This document shows positions 60,013-64,000 of a DNA stretch of 64,000 bases, one piece after another. A model generated the notes under the pieces. It did not search any database. It saw only the letters and a list, made by a program, of their open reading frames with translations, and was not told the origin of the DNA. The DNA is from Marasmius tenuissimus (Eukaryota > Basidiomycota > Agaricomycetes > Agaricales > Marasmiaceae). Positions within the stretch are counted from its first letter, which is position 1. Every line of letters begins with the position of its first letter. The position numbers and the translations under genes were made by a program. The DNA is taken from contig JAQOTA010000016.1 in assembly GCA_029532415.1 (NCBI GenBank), forward strand, positions 248,001 to 312,000. The letters run 5' to 3'.

Positions 60013-61496
60013 CGTGAAGAGGGATTATCGACTCATTCACTTTCTAGTCACCGTCGCCGACGTCGAGCACGCTGAGCACGTTGCTTTGGACGATGTTGAA
60101 AAAGTGACAAGGCAACCCTGATGATGACGCCTCCAGCCCGAATTAGCAATTGCCCCCCAGGGCCCATAAAGTAAAACTTCAAAAATTTGAAGTGAGTCAG
60201 GGCACAATATTCACTGGTATTTCTTGAATTCATTGGCTACTTATGTTCGGACCACAGGATCGTAACGACCTACCAAGCTACGCATCTATCATCACCTCTT
60301 GGGCTAGTGCTCCGTGGTCACTGTGTTTATTCGACTCTGTCTAACGAATCTGATCATTGAACTGGGTACTCCCCGCGTCGCTTGGGACTGCTTCATACCC
60401 TTCACAGCCTTGGTACCCAGCCAACACTCCCTCTGATCGATTCGAAGCCGGAGAGGTTATCGGGAACCTATTCCCCGACACAATATTGGACACAAACTAG
60501 CGAAAGCGAATCCCCTTGTCTGTCAAGGCTGGCTGCGACTGGTGAGTGTATGCGATAGTCAAGTGCAAGGAGGATGATCAAAGAACCCATAGTGACACAA
60601 CCTGCTCGATCTGAATTTGGTACGGACGAGTCAGTCCAAAGTTGGCAGGGTACGTACGTGGCGACTGGTACTTTGAGAGCTCATCGTTGTATTGATTTAC
60701 ATCAGGTTACGGATGTGTGTCGAAGGGATGGGGTCCTGTTCGGCTACCAGATAGAAACATCAGAATCAGGGCTTCTGTCGTCGCTTTTTGACCCCGTCTG
60801 GGGTACTCAAAACCCGTCCCCATCCACGCCACAAGCAATATGAAGTAGGGTGCGGAATATTGAATGTAAGGATGAATAAAGACATATGCACTCACTGTAC
60901 ATCAACCGCCTTCCCGAGGACCCATTGCTGGGCAAATTACCTACTTAGACGAGGCCGTGATCTCCTCTGTATTGAGGGCAGTCCGATGTGATTAAGGAAA
61001 CTGTGGTCCGCTAGCAGATCATCCTTTTTAGTACGTGCTATTTTCGCACTAGGAATCAAACCATTCCTGACGGTGTTACATGCTGCTTTGGCATGTCCAA
61101 GTACAAGATAGGTGGGCTTGTACATGTAATTTCGGTGGGGGTGCTTCTGATGGCAAGCCGAAGTGGCGGGAACATTCTACCAGAAAGCGGCGCTCATCAG
61201 GCAGGAATATAAGAGGAAAAACAGGGGGAACAAATAGATACCAATGTCAGGAATATATGCATTTGAATGCACACTTGATATGGCTGGTCGCGTCTGGAGT
61301 CGGACTCGTCGGCCAGAGGTTCTGCATCGAGTTGGACGGCGGGGGAGACGCCCATAAAAGAACAGTGGAAAATGTTAGTCACGGACCCGTTATTAACGCT
61401 TTACATTGGCGCTTATATCCATTATGATACAATATCGGCAGGTAGGGTATAGTATAGGTGAAGTACGGTGTATTAATCCTCGCTATGAATCAGAAA
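60013..61496. other. 1.5-kb gene-poor region left of TIM22
   Basis: It includes the promoter of the Smr-domain gene and the TIM22 3' end. Short open frames on both strands have no recognisable content. A small inverted repeat (7-nt arms, CTTCAAA/TTTGAAG) lies at 60177-60192. Confidence 0.5.
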
Positions 61497-62142
61497 TCAG
61501 TATCTGATTGAGAGTGTACGTTGGTCGTTCACGTACTCTGGAGTCTCCCGCCGTAGAAACAGATCTATTGCAGCTGAAAAGGCCGCGAATGCAGCTCCGC
61601 CACCAATCGCTGCTTTTGGTCCCGCGTTCCGAGCAAGAATACCACCAGAGAGAAACCCAGCCGAAACGGAGTTGTATATGTCGTTCTTAGCTCTATACGA
61701 CTCTATCACGCACTCTATGCTCGCAAAAAGGGCTCCCACTTTTGCGAATCCTCGCCCACTCGTCCACATTCCCTTCCCCATGTCTTTGAGAATCTGGCTG
61801 GCTTTCTGAGTTGTTCTTTGGGGTTGGGTTTGGTTTCGTAGGAATGGGTCCTCATACGCAAAAGAGGCAGACATGAGAGAAAAGAAAGCACCGATTGCGA
61901 GACCTAGGGTGGATTTTCAGAGGTGTATACGAGCGCTGAGAAAATTCTTAGCACGCACCTCCAACACCCGCGAGCGCGGTCTTCGTTATGCAACTCTCTT
62001 GCGCTGACTGCATGAACTTTTCCATCTTTTTCATTTGCTCCCATTGTGGACGTTCCTCTTCTGAAACTCCAGGGGGTAGGGGCTCCTGGCCAGCCCTGTG
62101 AAGAGGCACTAAGCCGGGGAAAGAAGGACCCCCATTGTTCAT
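61497..62142 (-). CDS. TIM22: Mitochondrial inner-membrane translocase subunit Tim22
   Basis: Two exons (61959-62142, 61497-61903) give 196 residues. Tim22 is the channel of the carrier translocase that inserts multi-spanning proteins into the inner membrane. Diagnostic segments: [80 protein letters not shown] and [14 protein letters not shown]. The two conserved cysteines, one in CITKTA and one in ECVIES, are those that form a disulfide in yeast. No presequence, as expected. The ATG at 62142 gives [13 protein letters not shown]. Divergent from the second Zn2Cys6 gene. Confidence 0.96.
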
Positions 62143-62201
62143 CGTGGTCTGAGGGAAAGGCTTGTGAGAATGTTTTGCTATTTGCGGATCCCGCGAGCAT
62201 G

Positions 62202-62241
62202 TGATCGGTGAGTACTGAATGTGACCGGTGATGATCGGTGA
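62202..62241. repeat. Three copies of TGAYCGGTGA in the TIM22/Zn2Cys6 promoter
   Basis: The copies are at 62202-62211, 62222-62231 and 62232-62241; the last two abut. They lie about 60-100 bp before the TIM22 ATG in the 288-bp divergent promoter. CGG is the half-site favoured by Zn2Cys6 factors, so self-regulation by the neighbour is a possible but unproven reading. Confidence 0.45.
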
Positions 62242-62430
62242 CTACCGCCGGCGTATGTGGCTGTGGCGCAACTCTATGGACAGGAGGCTTGCCGTTGTTG
62301 CCGATGCCAGTCTGGCGTGGGTTAACTGTTCCTGCAGCTGCTATCGCATGCTATAACAGTTACTCTGCTTCCTCAGAAACCTGCTCGGGCCCTCGATTTT
62401 CTATCGACCTCCATTTTCTCCCGCTTTCTC

Positions 62431-64000
62431 ATGGACTCAGCAGCCTCAGATCCTCCTCTCGTCCAGAGGCATAAACGTCGGGGAGCGGCTTTGTCTTGTG
62501 CCGAGTGTCGAAGGTGCGCTTGTCACGGTCTATGTGTCCTCAACACTAAAGATCCTTGCTCGACGGAATATAATCTTATCAAGGCTCAAGCTAAAGTAAG
62601 GGCCTCGGTTGCATTTATTCCTCTATACCGTGTTATTCACATGTGCATCCTTCAGGTGTAGTCGTGTATTTCCATGCAGGTGAGTCACTGAGCCATTTCT
62701 CGGTAACCTATCGTTGTTTCGCTTTTGTTAACACGCGCCTTGCCTCGAATCAGCAATTGTGTCAAGAAAGGTGAGCGGAATCCAGACATCCCGGCCTTGT
62801 GCGAACTCACCTAATTTGACCAGGTTGCGGTGCTATCTGTCCAGAGGGCAAGTTTGGAGCTTGGGTTGTTCTGTTGATCTGCAGGGATTCTGACATTTAT
62901 ACCAGGGTCACTGACAACGGGAAAGGGAAACAGGTACGTTCCTCGACATCTTAACGGTCCTCAGGCGACTGAACGGTAATTCTTAGGTTTGTTCTAGCCA
63001 ACACCGAGGCTCTACACGAGAAAATCACCCAGCTTGCTACTCGTGTCCGTACGCTTGAAGATGCGCTTGCTCAGTCACATAGACAGCAATCTTCACATTC
63101 ACACCCTCTCCTGAGCGACGAACTTCTGCAAATCAAGAGACCGTTAGAGAGAGAGAGGGCAGACCAACCGACAGTGAAAGAGACGAAGGAGGAAGGTGGC
63201 GACACGATCGACGCCATGGGCTCACTGTGCGTGGCTCTTGGGTTGTCCCATTTAACTGTTACTCAACATTCTTTTGAATTTTCAGGGCAATCTCGCCGAA
63301 AGGTCACACAACTTTCTTTGGGCAAACAGCCAATTCTTGGGTTTGTGGCACGTTCGCTTTTCTATCGACTTGAATTGAAACCAGTCTATCCAGTACTTGT
63401 TACAGGTTCGTTCTTTGCCTTGATGAATAGATGGGCCAGCAAGTGACTTTGATAGAACGAGGCGTCTGACGAAGACGAGGCCAAATCACCCACATTTGAA
63501 CCCGTGATACCTACTGATGTTCCTTGGCTGTCCTATGCGTTTCCTTTTGCATCATCTGTCAACACCTCCTCGGAAAGCCTGCGAGGCTCGATATTCGGCC
63601 AACTCCCAAAACCAGCAATGGCGAAACATTTGTCCGATATCTATTATCGACACGCGGCTTGGATGTACGTCCCCCCGCCTTCCAAGCAATACGCGTTAAT
63701 AACTCTTGTCTCTCCAGGTATACTCCTATCACGCAGACAGAATTCGATGACCTTGTTTTCCGACCGATCTACGAAGCCGATCCACCCACTCACGACGCTA
63801 TCAGCTCGCACACTTTGGCCATTATCTACATGATAATGGGAATAGGAACCTTGCTCGACCTCAACAAGTCTGCGCATTCTTCTGAAGCGTTGCACTATTA
63901 TCATCTGGGCAGAGCAGCCTTATCAATCGATGGGGTATTTGAGCAGCAGTCAATCCCTGCCATTCAGGCTCTGGTAGGCGCATACGCGATGAGATGAAGC
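62431..64000 (+). CDS. Zn(II)2Cys6 fungal transcription factor (paralogue B, 3' end beyond window)
   Basis: Partial gene: it runs past position 64000. The start is MDSAASDPPLVQRHKRRGAA. The zinc cluster CAECRRLKLKCSRVFPCSNC with a final Cys in GAICP is spread over five exons: 62431-62513, 62584-62595 (12 nt), 62656-62679 (24 nt), 62754-62770 (17 nt) and 62824-62847 (24 nt). A GC-AG intron (62848-62905) follows, then GSLTTGKGN, a coiled coil (LHEKITQLATRVRTLEDAL) and the start of the middle homology domain (YYRHAAWMYTPITQTEFDD, IYMIMGIGTLLDLN, HYYHLGRAALSIDGVFEQ). Segment by segment it matches the gene at 52581, so the two are paralogues. Confidence 0.9.
62848..62905 (+). other. GC-AG intron in Zn2Cys6 paralogue B
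   Basis: It begins GCAAGT and ends ACCAG. The joined peptide PEGSLTTGKGN matches PDGSLTTGQGN of paralogue A, which has a normal GT donor one base earlier in the codon (52820). Confidence 0.8.

Noticed and set aside
60177..60192. Short inverted repeat CTTCAAA/TTTGAAG
   Set aside because: Seven-base arms with a 2-base spacer are expected by chance in an AT-rich gap, and no terminator-like or transposon context is present.

Overview
The window is nuclear DNA of a filamentous basidiomycete, most likely a mushroom-forming Agaricomycete; I cannot name the species. The reasons are gene-dense DNA (24 protein genes in 64 kb), very many introns of about 50-60 nt with GT(A/G)NGT donors, exons as short as 9 nt, two related Zn(II)2Cys6 regulators, and single-copy genes typical of fungi (Met5-type sulfite reductase, Rho3, DASH Hsk3, Mus7/Mms22). 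I recognised no transposon, tRNA, rRNA or repeat array. Because of the introns most genes had to be joined by hand. For ten genes (SPT small subunit, RIB3, SEN2, the 1207-aa acidic protein, HSK3, the AT-hook protein, the coiled-coil protein, RHO3, the HAD protein and TIM22), plus the CUE/CCCH/Smr gene, the exons I list sum to a whole number of codons.

Layout, left to right. 0-12 kb, metabolism: alanine-glyoxylate aminotransferase (+), a tiny serine palmitoyltransferase small subunit (+), sulfite reductase beta subunit (-), a TPR/CCCH protein (-) and riboflavin gene RIB3 (-). 12-13.7 kb has no convincing gene. 13.7-26.9 kb: tRNA-splicing endonuclease SEN2 (-), a large acidic disordered protein (+), dynein intermediate chain (+) converging on DASH subunit HSK3 (-), an AT-hook protein (-) and a small proline/serine-rich protein (+). 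28-41 kb: Mus7/Mms22 replication-repair protein (-), DEAD-box helicase DBP9 (+), a coiled-coil protein (-) and Rho3 GTPase (+). 41-52 kb: clathrin heavy chain (-) head to head with a PQ-loop protein of the ANY1/SLC66A2 type (+), then NAD(P)H-hydrate dehydratase (-) head to head with a LYC1-like acetyltransferase (+). 52-64 kb: a Zn2Cys6 regulator (+), a HAD hydrolase (+), a CUE/CCCH/DUF1771/Smr protein (-), TIM22 (-) and a second Zn2Cys6 regulator (+) that runs off the right edge.

There is no operon-like pathway cluster; most genes are housekeeping. What stands out is gene structure and promoter layout: three non-canonical GC-AG introns, microexons of 9, 12, 13, 15, 17, 19 and 21 nt, a zinc cluster cut by introns in one paralogue but not in the other, and a recurrent TCAYGTG(A) E-box-like motif in the promoters of several genes. 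I found no clear sign of a wholly new system; the best candidates for follow-up are the duplicated regulators, the Smr protein and the TPR/CCCH protein.
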